Under the pieces are notes generated by a model. It did not search any database. It was not told the DNA's origin and saw nothing but the letters and a program-made list of their open reading frames with translations. A stretch of DNA of 64,000 nt, taken from contig JANQQE010000024.1 of NCBI GenBank assembly GCA_028285105.1, positions 494,230-558,229 on the forward strand, written 5' to 3'. The translations under genes and the position numbers were made by a program. Source of the stretch: Alphaproteobacteria bacterium (GTDB lineage: Bacteria > Planctomycetota > Phycisphaerae > UBA1845). The first letter of the stretch is position 1, and each line of letters opens with the position of its first letter. Shown here piece after piece: positions 22,001-31,423 of the stretch.

Positions 22001-22992
22001 GGTGTCGTTCGACGTTCGGTATTGAGCTTTCCAGCGACGAACTCAAAGACAAAGCCGCCGGCGAAATGGTCGATGCGATCATGGATCGCATTGTCGAAAC
22101 CTATGAAGAACGCGAAGTGACCTATCCGGTCGAAATCGCGATGGAACGCAGCGGTATCGGTGTCGAAGGTGCGGACAGTGCGTATGCGGCACAAGCAATT
22201 GCCAACTGGTCAAACGCGAAGTTCCAACTTAACCGCACGGAGTCCGACTTTCAGGGCAAATCGCCGAAGGCAATCTATGACGACTTGGTCGCGGTCAACA
22301 AGGAGTTTTTGACCAACGGAAAACTCGGAGCCCAGATCGACGAAGCGATTGCCGGTAAGACAGAAGAAGAAGTGATCGAATGGGCCAAGCAGCGCTTCGG
22401 ACCCGGCTGGCATGAAGAGCGATTCAATACCGGCGAAGGCGAACTGCGCGAGCGGCTTATCGAGCAGGGGCAGGAGATGCTCCGCTACGAATTATCGCGC
22501 ACCGAGCAGGTGGTACTGCTGCGCATTCACGATCAGTGCTGGAAGGATCACCTGTTGGAGATGGACCATCTAAAAACCGCGATCATGCAGCGGCCCATGG
22601 GCGGTGACCAAACGCACCCTCAATCGCAGTACGCCATCGAAGGTCGCGAGTACTTCGACGAAATGTGGTCGCGCATTCGCGAGCGCGTGGTCGATGTGAT
22701 CTTAAAGGTCAAGATGGGTGGCGGCCCGCAGCAGCCTCCCGGTGCCCCACCGGCAATGTCCACGACGAGTCCGGGACCGACAGCCCCGACGCCGCAGTTC
22801 CAGACAACGCACGCCGACGCAACCAACGCTGCATTCGCCGGCGCAGACGCCGATCAGAAAGCCGCAATGAAAGCCCAAGGCAGCGACGGAAAAGCCGAAA
22901 CCATCCGCCGCGAACAACCCAAGGTGGGAAGAAACGATCCATGCCCCTGCGGCAGCGGCAAAAAATACAAGCAATGCCACGGCCGCAAGTAG
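19057..22992 (+). CDS. secA: Preprotein translocase ATPase SecA, expanded (1311 aa)
   Basis: [111 protein letters not shown]-terminal [21 protein letters not shown] zinc motif. Confidence 0.98.
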   Translation: MGMQEALSNTFKKIFGSRNDRFLKKLSRFADSVEAMEPQVLELSDEALKAKTAEFKERLANGENKEAVMPEIFAVIREASRRAKNHRHFHCQLIGGRVLYEGNVAEMRTGEGKTIVCHLAAYMRICEGMKVHIVTVNDYLVERDAEFARPIFEMLGVSVGFIQSQIDPGGQQGVRQQAYGCDITYGTNSEFGFDYLRDNMKMNLRAQVQGPLDYVIIDEVDSILIDEARTPLIISGPAHDDVSKYKWADNIARVLVRAQEQITRETAERIKGWGDNPPEEYKLNPKFEDAMGRFKIDPRMLTEEESEALGHKILYVAQLERKNVGLTHDGVQAAQDEAQIGSFYVGANMDRPHIIEQSLRAHVIYERDKDYVVQDREVIIVDEFTGRLMVGRQWSDGLHQAVEAKENVPVKEETQTMATITIQNFFKLYTTRAGMTGTALTEADEFMKIYKLDVVSIPTNRPINRLDHNDKMFRHVGEKYKSIVEEIHDVHTKGRPADPFVLADVFKALKPIKQELGEDTSRIDEAMNQFNNAEYGDKKVIQFMAEVYDEAMGDLATGRPVLVGTTSVENSEKISRLLDQTYGTEHEVLNAKNHSREADIVAKAGHRTVPSRGAEKNPQGNVTIATNMAGRGTDIKLELNVVYPKCKVPETGSTVDGTDSPLYPAGTTKCCISCDEYDPATNCAHCYKPKLDPRFPEIGRKVCSLNSPCGLHIVGTERHESRRIDNQLRGRAGRQGDPGSSRFFLSLDDVLLKHFMPDWMIKMMERFGFTEGTSLEDKRLSKGIERAQKKVEEINFGRRKSLIEWDEPMDYQRKLFYKARQDVLEGIDIRETVLRVLRDSVEANVERFASAEYPVKCVSEWCRSTLDIPIEPDRIRGDDLEEIQESIRNRAISESREQIQTSLGEYIIEDAPPAEWDVRGLADWAQRTFKVKTTQNQLRKMDPEDISDLLTESAQKYFESVDLEGIAPYLEDSYPRRMLAEWCRSTFGIELSSDELKDKAAGEMVDAIMDRIVETYEEREVTYPVEIAMERSGIGVEGADSAYAAQAIANWSNAKFQLNRTESDFQGKSPKAIYDDLVAVNKEFLTNGKLGAQIDEAIAGKTEEEVIEWAKQRFGPGWHEERFNTGEGELRERLIEQGQEMLRYELSRTEQVVLLRIHDQCWKDHLLEMDHLKTAIMQRPMGGDQTHPQSQYAIEGREYFDEMWSRIRERVVDVILKVKMGGGPQQPPGAPPAMSTTSPGPTAPTPQFQTTHADATNAAFAGADADQKAAMKAQGSDGKAETIRREQPKVGRNDPCPCGSGKKYKQCHGRK

Positions 22993-23041
22993 AAGATTTT
23001 TTTGATCAACCCGTAGGTGAATCGTCCCACCCGACGGGCGA

Positions 23042-24031
23042 TCACGCGACCGGCAAGTTTAGCAATTTCATTTCGTGATGCAGCGTTTCTTTGAAGCCTT
23101 CCTGCAGCGGACGCGGGTCGAAGCCGAGTTCGCGTTTGGCTTTGCTGTTGTCGCCTAGGTAGGTTGCGCCGGCGATGACTCTTAAGGTCTCGGGGTGGTA
23201 GTCTTCTGGTTGCGGTATCACTGCTCCAATGACTCGCATGATCTTTGACATGAATCGCAGCGTACCGGGAGATACCCTTCGTTTGGGGGCTGGTATTCCG
23301 GTGATGGATTCGGCGATCTTTAGGGCTTCTTCAAACGAATGCTTCTCGCCGGCGATGATGTATGTCTCGCCTGGTTTGCCTTTTTCCATCGCTTGGACGT
23401 GGCCGTGGGCGGTATCCTCGACATGAGCCCAGCAATATGCGGCTCCCTTCGGCACGACGGGCAGTTTCTGCTGCAAATACTGGACGAGCGAGCGGCGGAC
23501 GGAACTGTGATCGCCTGGTCCATATACGAGTCCCGGCTGCACAATGACCAGCGGTAGCCCCTTTTCGATCATCGGCAGCGCGACTTCGTAGTGCGCCAGC
23601 CACTTGGTGCGGTCGTATTCGCTAAGGTGCTTGCCGTCGAAGCGATAGGTTTCGTCGACGAGTTTTCCGTGCGTATCGGAAAACACTGCAACGGTGCTGG
23701 TATAGACGCCTTTGGGAATTTCCAATTCGCGCATCAACTCCAATACGTTGTGTGTCCCTTCGACGTTGATGCGTTCGGCGACTTTGGCATCCTTCGCGCC
23801 AACTTTGTACCACGCGGCGATATGAAACACGCCGTCCGCACCGCGCATCGGTTCGCGCATGCCTTCGCGTTCGGTGATGTCGCCCTCAGCCAATTGTGCG
23901 CCGGTGCTTGCCAAATCGGTCGCCCGATTGGCATCGCGCACAAGCGCGACGACTTCATGCCCACCGGCAAGCAACTGCCGGACAACGTGGCCGCCGATGA
24001 AACCGGTTCCGCCTGTTACGAAGTAACGCAT
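23042..24031 (-). CDS. NAD-dependent epimerase/dehydratase (dihydroflavonol-4-reductase-like)
   Basis: MRYFVTGGTGFIGGHVVRQLLAGGHEV Rossmann fold; VFHIAAWYK; extended SDR pattern. Confidence 0.92.
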   Translation of the reverse strand: MRYFVTGGTGFIGGHVVRQLLAGGHEVVALVRDANRATDLASTGAQLAEGDITEREGMREPMRGADGVFHIAAWYKVGAKDAKVAERINVEGTHNVLELMRELEIPKGVYTSTVAVFSDTHGKLVDETYRFDGKHLSEYDRTKWLAHYEVALPMIEKGLPLVIVQPGLVYGPGDHSSVRRSLVQYLQQKLPVVPKGAAYCWAHVEDTAHGHVQAMEKGKPGETYIIAGEKHSFEEALKIAESITGIPAPKRRVSPGTLRFMSKIMRVIGAVIPQPEDYHPETLRVIAGATYLGDNSKAKRELGFDPRPLQEGFKETLHHEMKLLNLPVA

Positions 24032-24059
24032 TTGGTCACCAAAGTGTAGCGCGCATTGT

Positions 24060-24125
24060 GTAGGTTCCGCTGCGCGGACCGAATCCTTCCCATTTCAACA
24101 CAATGGTCCGCACAGCGGACCCTAC
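24060..24125. repeat. REP-like inverted repeat pair
   Basis: GTAGGTTCCGCTGCGCGGACC (24060-24080) and GGTCCGCACAGCGGACCCTAC (24105-24125): 19/21 inverted match, 24-nt spacer. Confidence 0.8.
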
Positions 24126-24152
24126 CAATGCTACAGATCGCGAACGGCGAAG

Positions 24153-25280
24153 CTAGTGGCGGGGTAGCAATTCGACGAGTTGCTGCACTTCGTCTTCGGT
24201 GGTGTAGAAATGCGGCGACGAGCGCAACCGCCCGCTGCGATGGGCGACGACCAATCGGTGCTCGTTTTGCAGGTGTTTTTGAATCTTGCTCAGATTTTGA
24301 AAATCCGACGTGAACGCGATGATCCCACTGGTTTCGCCGCGTCCTCGGGGGCTCACTATGTGATAACCCTTGGACTGTGCGCCCTCCGCGATGATGTGCG
24401 TCAAGTGCGACAAGCGCGACGCAATCGCTTCGATACCGATTTCCGAAAGCAGTTCCAGCGCAGCCCCTAACGCATAGATACCCATCAGATTGTACGAACC
24501 GCTGTCGTAACGCTTCGCCGAATCCTGAAATTCAAACTTGGCGTGATCGAAGTCGAGCGGGTTCTTCATCGACAACCATCCCACGCACGACGGTTTTAGG
24601 AAGCCCTGCACTTCTTTGCGAACATAGAAAATCCCCAGACCTTCCGGCCCGCACATCCACTTGTGAGCGTCAGCCGCCAGAAAGTCGATCTTCATCGAAC
24701 GGACATCAATCGGAACCGCCCCGACGGCTTGGATTGCATCGACGCAAAGCAGCACGCCTTTCGATTGGCAATACTCACCCAAAGCCGCAAGGTCCACGCG
24801 AAACCCGCTGGCATACTGCACGGCGGAAATCGCCACCAAGCGCGTGCGACTGTTGATGGCCGACAGGATGCTATCGATCGGAATCGCCCCGTCTTCTTCC
24901 AGCACCATCTGCACTTCGACGCCGCGACTTCGCAGGGCCTGCCAGCAGAACACATTCGAAGGAAACTCGACGTTGGTCGTGACGATGTTGTCGCCCGTCT
25001 GCCAGTTGATGCCATTGGCGACGAAGTTCAAACCTTCGCTGGTGTTCTTGATGAAGCAGATTTCGTCCGGGTTGGCGTTGATAAACTTTGCGGCGAGGCG
25101 GCGGACCTCTTCTGCATGCTTGAAGAACCCGCCTTCCAAATACGCCGAGTCGCGGGTCTGCTCCAGAAAGCGCTGCGCAGCCGCCACCGAACGTCTGCAC
25201 ATCGGTGCGACGGCTGCGTGGTTTTGAAAATTGTAATTCCGCGTGATCGGAAACTCTTCGCGGATGGCTTCCCAATCCAT
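24153..25280 (-). CDS. Aminotransferase class V (cysteine desulfurase/isopenicillin epimerase-like)
   Basis: MDWEAIREEFPITRNYNFQNHAAVAPM; CVDAIQAVGAVPIDVRSMKIDFLAADAHKWMCGPEGLGIFYVRK. Confidence 0.92.
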   Translation of the reverse strand: MDWEAIREEFPITRNYNFQNHAAVAPMCRRSVAAAQRFLEQTRDSAYLEGGFFKHAEEVRRLAAKFINANPDEICFIKNTSEGLNFVANGINWQTGDNIVTTNVEFPSNVFCWQALRSRGVEVQMVLEEDGAIPIDSILSAINSRTRLVAISAVQYASGFRVDLAALGEYCQSKGVLLCVDAIQAVGAVPIDVRSMKIDFLAADAHKWMCGPEGLGIFYVRKEVQGFLKPSCVGWLSMKNPLDFDHAKFEFQDSAKRYDSGSYNLMGIYALGAALELLSEIGIEAIASRLSHLTHIIAEGAQSKGYHIVSPRGRGETSGIIAFTSDFQNLSKIQKHLQNEHRLVVAHRSGRLRSSPHFYTTEDEVQQLVELLPRH

Positions 25281-25547
25281 GTTTATCGAATCCCCCAGAT
25301 TCGGAAGTATACCATTGGCCAATGCGGCGCGGCGGGTCGGTTCACGTCCGTGAACTTGGGCGGTTGAAGCGATTCAACCCCATGCCAGCGCCTCAACGGC
25401 TGATCTCAACGCCTCGCCATTAGACTTTATCGGTCGCCAAGTGGTCTTTCCACCGGTAGTCGGCTAGAACACCCGAATCGCTTGATCGTAATCGATTGGC
25501 CACCTGCGACGATTGGGGCTATTGACTCTTGTAGCCACTAAACGACG

Positions 25548-27239
25548 ATGTGCGCGATGAAGCACAAAACCGAGTACAACACGAAAATCTTAGCGCAGCT
25601 GATCCCGGTGATCTACACGGATGAGTATTATCTAGCCGTCGCCAAACCGCCCCGCATCGACCTTGAATCCACCGCATGGCGACGCGGACCTCGCTTTATC
25701 GATTTGGTGGATGCCTCTGCCAGCAAAAAATCGAAAGCTGCGAAAAACGATTCAGACGATACCTTAAGGCCGCTCATTCTCCCGGAGCGCTATGCCACCG
25801 GGGTCGCCCTGTTCGCCCGAACCGAAGACGCTCAACGCCGCTTCGCAGGGATGGCGCGAACCGGAAAGCTTCGCTTCGGCCATGTCGCAGTGGCCAACGG
25901 CAAACCGCCAAGAACACGCATCGCCCTCAAACCGAATCGGTCGGCGACCAAAACGAAAGCAGCCAAACCGCTTCAGCAGGCCGCTAAGATCGAGATACTC
26001 GATTCGACGAAGGACCGGCATGTCGCACGATGCAATACTGCGGCGGCTTCCTTCGAACAACTTCGCAAGGCGTTTCGACTTAGCGGGCTTTCCATCGAAG
26101 GCGATCAGTTCATCTCGCCCAAGAAAGCTGAAAAGCCCAAGCAGATGCAACCGCGCCCCCTTGTACACTTGGAACAATTGACATTTCCGCATCCATTCGA
26201 AAAAAACCGCGAAATCAACATGCGGGCAGCCATACCGGGACCGTTCCTGGAAGTGGTGCGCACCGGAAAACTTCGCAATGTGCATTTGTATTCGGCGCTA
26301 TCGATTCGGTTGTCGGTGCTTGTTGAGAAAGACACCGATTGCCTGCGGTTGTTCTGCGGAAAGTTTGAAGGCGTCAGCGGGCTCATCGTCGATCAGTACA
26401 AAGACGTTCTTGAAATGGAAGTCCAGCAGGGCAAGTTTCAAGGCGATGATTCGGAAATTGGCGAGATCGCCGATTGGTACACAACCCACGTCAAAGCCAA
26501 AACGGTCTACGTCAAACGAACCGCCCGCACCGGTTCAACCAAGAAATACCCGATCGAACTGCTTCGTGGCAAAGATGCCGGCGAAGTCACGGTGCAATCC
26601 AAGGGAACCAAGTTCATCGTCACCCCAGGGCAGGGTTTATCAAGCGGACTGTTTCTCGATCACCGCGAAAACAGAGCCTACATCGCCAAACTCGCGCAAA
26701 ACCAATCGCTGCTCAATCTGTTCTGCTATACATGCGGTTTCAGCGTCGCTGCCGCACGCGAAGGCGCGAAGACGACCAACGTGGACCTTTCGGTATCGAG
26801 TCTGGAATGGGGCAAGCGCAACTTTGGGATCAATGGCCTCCCACTCGACGACCACATGTTCATCAAGAGCGACGCCTTCGATTATTTCAAACGGGCTGAG
26901 CGTCAGAAAAAAAGCTTCGACGTCATCGTCATCGACCCGCCGAGTTTTGCGCGGACGAAGAAACCCAAGCGTACGTTCGAGGTCAAAAAGAATATGATCG
27001 ACCTGATCGTCGGGGCGATGCCGCTTTTGAAGGGAGGCGGCCACATGTTGCTGGCGACCAACCATCGGCAGCTACCGCTCGCGTGGCTGATCGAACAGGT
27101 GGACGATGCCGTCGATCGAGACGCGATGAAGAACAAGCGCGGACCGCGTTCATTTCAAATCGTTGCAAAACCCAAGCTACCCATCGACTTCGTCGCCGAC
27201 CGGGCCTACCAAAAAACCATCGTCGTCCGCTTCGATTAG
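25548..27239 (+). CDS. Fusion: degenerate RluA-like pseudouridine synthase domain plus RlmI-like class I SAM-dependent rRNA methyltransferase
   Basis: N-term IPVIYTDEYYLAVAKPPRIDLES / LPERYATGVALFARTEDAQRRFAGMARTGKLRFGHVAVANG resembles RluA; C-term GLFLDHRENRAYIAKLAQNQSLLNLFCYTCGFSVAAAREGAKTTNVDLS...FDVIVIDPPSFAR is RlmI/YccW-type. Confidence 0.85.
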   Translation: MCAMKHKTEYNTKILAQLIPVIYTDEYYLAVAKPPRIDLESTAWRRGPRFIDLVDASASKKSKAAKNDSDDTLRPLILPERYATGVALFARTEDAQRRFAGMARTGKLRFGHVAVANGKPPRTRIALKPNRSATKTKAAKPLQQAAKIEILDSTKDRHVARCNTAAASFEQLRKAFRLSGLSIEGDQFISPKKAEKPKQMQPRPLVHLEQLTFPHPFEKNREINMRAAIPGPFLEVVRTGKLRNVHLYSALSIRLSVLVEKDTDCLRLFCGKFEGVSGLIVDQYKDVLEMEVQQGKFQGDDSEIGEIADWYTTHVKAKTVYVKRTARTGSTKKYPIELLRGKDAGEVTVQSKGTKFIVTPGQGLSSGLFLDHRENRAYIAKLAQNQSLLNLFCYTCGFSVAAAREGAKTTNVDLSVSSLEWGKRNFGINGLPLDDHMFIKSDAFDYFKRAERQKKSFDVIVIDPPSFARTKKPKRTFEVKKNMIDLIVGAMPLLKGGGHMLLATNHRQLPLAWLIEQVDDAVDRDAMKNKRGPRSFQIVAKPKLPIDFVADRAYQKTIVVRFD

Positions 27240-27262
27240 CAAGGTGGGCCGTACGCCCCGCC

Positions 27263-27414
27263 GTCATTCCCGCGCAAGCGGGAATCCAGACGCATGCGTC
27301 ACCCTTGCGGTAGAAGCGTTACCCACCGTACGAAATCCGTTGCAACCACTTGCGATGAAAAGAACAGGGAAGCCTTCTATTACGATTCTGGATTCCCGCT
27401 TGCGCGGGAATGAC
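27263..27414. repeat. Pair of inverted REP-like palindromic repeats
   Basis: GTCATTCCCGCGCAAGCGGGAATCCAGA (27263-27290) and its exact reverse complement TCTGGATTCCCGCTTGCGCGGGAATGAC (27387-27414). Confidence 0.88.
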
Positions 27415-27444
27415 AACAAGACGGTCAGCGGCACTGATTGGGTT

Positions 27445-27912
27445 TCAGGCCGTGGGCCAAACGACTTCGTACAAATTGTAACCGGCATCGACCATCCCAA
27501 GCGATTCGTATGTCGCGATCGCTGGCGTGTTTTCGCGCTCGACGTACAACCGCAAACCACACACGTCGTTAGTCCGTTTCGCCTCGTCGCGTAGGTATTC
27601 GTACAACTGCCGATATACGCCCTTGCGTCGAAAGTCCCTGGCGACGTACACGCTTTGAATCCACCAGAACCAGCCGTCGCGCCAATCGCTCCATTCCTGC
27701 GTGACCATCAGCTGACCGATCAAACGGTCCTCGCATTCGGCGACGAGGTAGCGTCCGCGCATAGGATCATCCAACGCCCGTTGCACGCCGCGCGTCAGGA
27801 TGGTTTGATCCAATTGCTTGCCTTCGGACTCGTCGGCCATCATGCTGTTGCCTTCGACCAATACACCGAGATCGGATGCATTGGCGCTGCGGACAATAAT
27901 TGACGAATTCAC
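27445..27912 (-). CDS. GNAT family N-acetyltransferase
   Basis: IIVRSANASDLGVLVEGNSMMA...WIQSVYVARDFRRKGVYRQLYEYLRDEAKRTNDVCGLRLYVERENTPAIATYESLGM; GTG start inferred. Confidence 0.9.
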   Translation of the reverse strand: MNSSIIVRSANASDLGVLVEGNSMMADESEGKQLDQTILTRGVQRALDDPMRGRYLVAECEDRLIGQLMVTQEWSDWRDGWFWWIQSVYVARDFRRKGVYRQLYEYLRDEAKRTNDVCGLRLYVERENTPAIATYESLGMVDAGYNLYEVVWPTA

Positions 27913-28151
27913 GTGAAACCTTTCAAGATGGATTGTCAGGAATCGGTCTGTCACTCGAAGAATAACGGGAAATAGCACAGAGTCCCAATGAGTGCCACAG
28001 TCCCAATGCAACGTAGGACGGTGGATAAATCTCTGAATGATGCGGTAGCCGAGCGATAACATGAGAATTGAAATTCAGGCGATTCAACGAATCCAATAGA
28101 TGCAAACATGCGAAGCTTTGTATATCAGAGTCGCATCAGCAATCGGAGCAA

Positions 28152-29177
28152 ATGATGGCCGCCAAACGTCGAAGCAAAATCTGGGATGTCGATCGCAACG
28201 AAGTCACACCGGAATCGATCTACCTCAACCGTCGCCGATTCCTCAAATCCGTCGGAGCAATCGGCAGTGCGGTGGCCATCAACGGCTTCGCATGCAAACC
28301 AGCAGACGAAGAAAAAGCAGACACCGCGACGACCGACGATTCCTCAAGCAAACCGACTCCGAAGATTTCCGAAGAGATCGTCATACCCAATACACCAACG
28401 TCAGACCTATACCCCGCCAAACGCAACGATGCATTCACGCTCGATCGTCCAATCACCGACGAAGTCGTCGCCGCGACGCACAATAACTTCTACGAATTCA
28501 CCACCGCAAAGAACCGCGTTTGGAAATTGGTGTCAAGTTTGAAGACGCGCCCCTGGACCGTCGAAGCAACGGGCTTGGTTAAGGAACCGAAGCGTTACGA
28601 CATTGACGATCTCATCCGCAAAATGCCGCTGGAAGAACGCCTCTATCGTTTCCGTTGCGTCGAGACCTGGGCGATGGCCGTCCCGTGGACCGGGTTCCCC
28701 TTACGCGAACTTATCAAACTCGTCGAACCGAAATCGAACGCCAAATACATCCGATTCACGTCGTTCAATCGCCCCGATGAAGTCACCACGCAGCGCTTCG
28801 GTTCATACAAGTGGCCGTACTACGAAGGCCTCAGCATGGAAGAAGCCAACAACGATCTGGCGATGCTGGTGACGGGTATCTACGGCCACGAACTTCCGAC
28901 GCAACACGGCGCTCCCATTCGCCTGATTGTCCCCTGGAAGTATGGTTTCAAAAGCATCAAGTCGATCGAACGGATTGAATTCGTAGAAGACCAACCCGGT
29001 ACGTTCTGGAACGACCTTCAGCCGCTCGAATATTCCTTCCACGCCAACGTAGAACCGAAAGTCCCCCACCCGCGATGGTCGCAAGCCAACGAATGGCTCA
29101 TCCCCAACCGCAGCGACTCAAGGCCCACGCAGCTCTACAACGGGTACGAAGAGCAAGTCGCCAAGCTATACGGATAA
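28152..29177 (+). CDS. msrP: MsrP/YedY-type molybdopterin-dependent protein-methionine-sulfoxide reductase catalytic subunit
   Basis: Tat-like RRRFLKSVGAIGSAVAINGFAC; YRFRCVETWAMAVPWTGFPLRELIKLVEP; HGAPIRLIVPWKYGFKSIKSIERIEFVE. Confidence 0.93.
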   Translation: MMAAKRRSKIWDVDRNEVTPESIYLNRRRFLKSVGAIGSAVAINGFACKPADEEKADTATTDDSSSKPTPKISEEIVIPNTPTSDLYPAKRNDAFTLDRPITDEVVAATHNNFYEFTTAKNRVWKLVSSLKTRPWTVEATGLVKEPKRYDIDDLIRKMPLEERLYRFRCVETWAMAVPWTGFPLRELIKLVEPKSNAKYIRFTSFNRPDEVTTQRFGSYKWPYYEGLSMEEANNDLAMLVTGIYGHELPTQHGAPIRLIVPWKYGFKSIKSIERIEFVEDQPGTFWNDLQPLEYSFHANVEPKVPHPRWSQANEWLIPNRSDSRPTQLYNGYEEQVAKLYG

Positions 29178-29402
29178 ACCGCAACGTCGGGTGTGGCTCG
29201 CCGCATCTGCTAAATGAATGCGATAAACGCCGACGGTTTCGATTGATGCCCACGGATTAACAGGTGCGGTCACCCTACATTTCCGACCTCCTTAAGCCGT
29301 GCCATTGCTCAATCCCATTTGGCGCAACCAACCCAAGCGCTGTATCCTTAAACCGGACGCGCAAATTCAACCAACCTCACCACCAAACGTGGAGCAATCA
29401 TC

Positions 29403-30062
29403 ATGTCAAAAGTAGGCGTTTGTCTTTCCGGCTGCGGTTTTCTCGACGGTTCCGAGATTCAGGAAGCCGTTTTCACCTTACTCGCCCTCGACCAAGCCGG
29501 CGCAACCGCGGTCTGCTGCGCACCGGAAATGCCCCAGGCGCAGGTCGTCAACCACGCCACGCAGGACCGCGTCGGCGAACAACGCGACGCATTGGTAGAA
29601 GCCGCCCGAATCGCCCGTGGCAACATCATCCCGCTGTCGCGGATGGACGCCCGCAGCATCGACGCGCTGATCTTTCCGGGCGGATACGGTGCGGCCCAAA
29701 ACCTATGCACGTTCGCGGTGGACGGCCCCGATTGCAGCGTCAACTACGAAGTCGAGACGCTGGTGGCTGACATGCTCGAAATGAAAAAACCCATCGGCGT
29801 CATCTGCATCGCCCCGGCCATGATGGCCCGCCTAGTAGGCAAGCGAAACATCGCGGCTAAGCTGACCATAGGCAACGACCCCGGCACCGCAGAAGCCATA
29901 ACCAAAATGGGAGCCACCCACTGCGACTGCCCCGTCACCGAAATGGTAGTAGACGAAGAAAACAAAATAGTAAGCACACCGGCATACATGTACGACGCGA
30001 CACCGGCGCAGGTGTTCGAAGGCGTGAAGAAGTGTGTGGATGAAGTTGTGCGGTTGATTTGA
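29403..30062 (+). CDS. elbB: Isoprenoid biosynthesis glyoxalase ElbB (DJ-1/PfpI superfamily)
   Basis: KVGVCLSGCGFLDGSEIQEAVFTLLALDQAGA; SMDARSIDALIFPGGYGAAQNL region; KPIGVICIAPAMMA. Confidence 0.95.
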   Translation: MSKVGVCLSGCGFLDGSEIQEAVFTLLALDQAGATAVCCAPEMPQAQVVNHATQDRVGEQRDALVEAARIARGNIIPLSRMDARSIDALIFPGGYGAAQNLCTFAVDGPDCSVNYEVETLVADMLEMKKPIGVICIAPAMMARLVGKRNIAAKLTIGNDPGTAEAITKMGATHCDCPVTEMVVDEENKIVSTPAYMYDATPAQVFEGVKKCVDEVVRLI

Positions 30063-30067
30063 ATTCT

Positions 30068-30883
30068 ATGGAGAATCGTGATTCGCGCGTGAACTTGGTG
30101 AACGTCTCCGCCCTCAAATGCCCCAAATGTTCGTACAACCTCACCGGTCTCACGCGTGAAATTTGCCCCGAGTGTGGTTCAGCATTCAATTTGGAATTAA
30201 TGCGAGATGATCCCGAGCGACATCGCCTCGGTTCGCCGGTCTATCGCACTCGGCGTCTTGCAATTGTCTCAGGAACACTCAAGACAATTCTGTTGATGCT
30301 GTTTCGCCCGATATCGTTTGCACAACGCCTCCGCTTAGACGAATCACTCTTCCCTCCGTTGGCGGTTTTCTTGCTCGTTGTCATTTCAGTTTTTCTTCGA
30401 CTGTATGGATTCTCTTTCGCCAACACTCCGAGCTTGTTCTTCGCGCGGGTCGCACCAAGAATGGCGGTTTGGGTCGCAGAATCTTCTTTGCTTATTCTAG
30501 TATTTGCGTTTGTTCTTGCGGCAGTTGCAAAACGAGGCAATTCATTTCTATGGACGTTTCTGCGACGATTCCGGTTCTGGATCATTGTCGGGCTTTATTC
30601 GACGGTGTTCTTACCCTTTTGGCCGCGGTTTTGCGCCGGCGCATGGCCACTTCCCTGGCGGAAATACACCACCGATTGGCCCTTCGTCCATCTGCATTTC
30701 AGCAACAATGCGTACGCTGCATCCATCGTGCTGCTTTGGTGGACAACAATCATCTGCATCGTCCTTTGGTATCGCAATCGACCGCGTTGGCTTGCGATCA
30801 TCATGATGCTGGGAGCCTTCCTATTCGCCCGCGCTGCCATTCAGATTGTCGATGATGTGATTCCCCGGTTGTCCCGTTCCTAA
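30068..30883 (+). CDS. Membrane protein with N-terminal zinc ribbon, unknown function
   Basis: LKCPKCSYNLTGLTREICPECGSAFN followed by several TM segments; ATG at 30068 (ORF track uses upstream TTG). Confidence 0.75.
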   Translation: MENRDSRVNLVNVSALKCPKCSYNLTGLTREICPECGSAFNLELMRDDPERHRLGSPVYRTRRLAIVSGTLKTILLMLFRPISFAQRLRLDESLFPPLAVFLLVVISVFLRLYGFSFANTPSLFFARVAPRMAVWVAESSLLILVFAFVLAAVAKRGNSFLWTFLRRFRFWIIVGLYSTVFLPFWPRFCAGAWPLPWRKYTTDWPFVHLHFSNNAYAASIVLLWWTTIICIVLWYRNRPRWLAIIMMLGAFLFARAAIQIVDDVIPRLSRS

Positions 30884-31102
30884 TACCCATCAAGAGCTCA
30901 AACAACGGAGTTAACCGCAATCAAACCTCACTGCCCCGAAATGGAAATCAGGGAATTCAATTGCCATGTAACAAGAATGGCCGAACGCCCAGTCACTTCT
31001 GAGCCCCTCTCCACATACCCCAGAATCACATCGCATGTACAGTAATAGTACTGGCATCGCAGAACTCAGATTAAATCACAACTACGCTTGATTTTCGTTT
31101 TC

Positions 31103-31127
31103 TGTTAGGGTATGCTTTACCCGAACA
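31103..31127. promoter_or_regulatory. Operator-like palindrome far upstream of lexA
   Basis: TGTTAGGGTA-TGCTT-TACCCGAACA, 9/10 arm match, extended to C..G; in AT-rich intergenic DNA. Confidence 0.4.
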
Positions 31128-31348
31128 GGAAGCGAACTTCTGCTTGGGGCTTGTCCCTGGCTGGGGTTTGCCTTGCGACAGCTTTGCAGAACGACAAGGA
31201 GGTCGGCTGATGGGTGCTTTTGGGAATGACATTGGTGGCGATGGGGCTTTGCAGTCGCCGCTTTGCTTATTCGGGCCGGGTGGATCTTATCGTGTTGGGC
31301 TGGTTGCGCCGGCTGTGGTTTCGGATGGCGCACACCCTTTGGATTGTG

Positions 31349-31423
31349 ATTCTGCGGACGGGGTTCCTGAGCAATCGGATTCTGCGGGCTGGGCTTCTGC
31401 GGAATACCGTGCTTCGGACGCAG
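31349..31423 (+). repeat. Degenerate 15-bp tandem repeat, 5 units
   Basis: ATTCTGCGGACGGGG/TTCCTGAGCAATCGG/ATTCTGCGGGCTGGG/CTTCTGCGGAATACC/GTGCTTCGGACGCAG. Confidence 0.6.
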
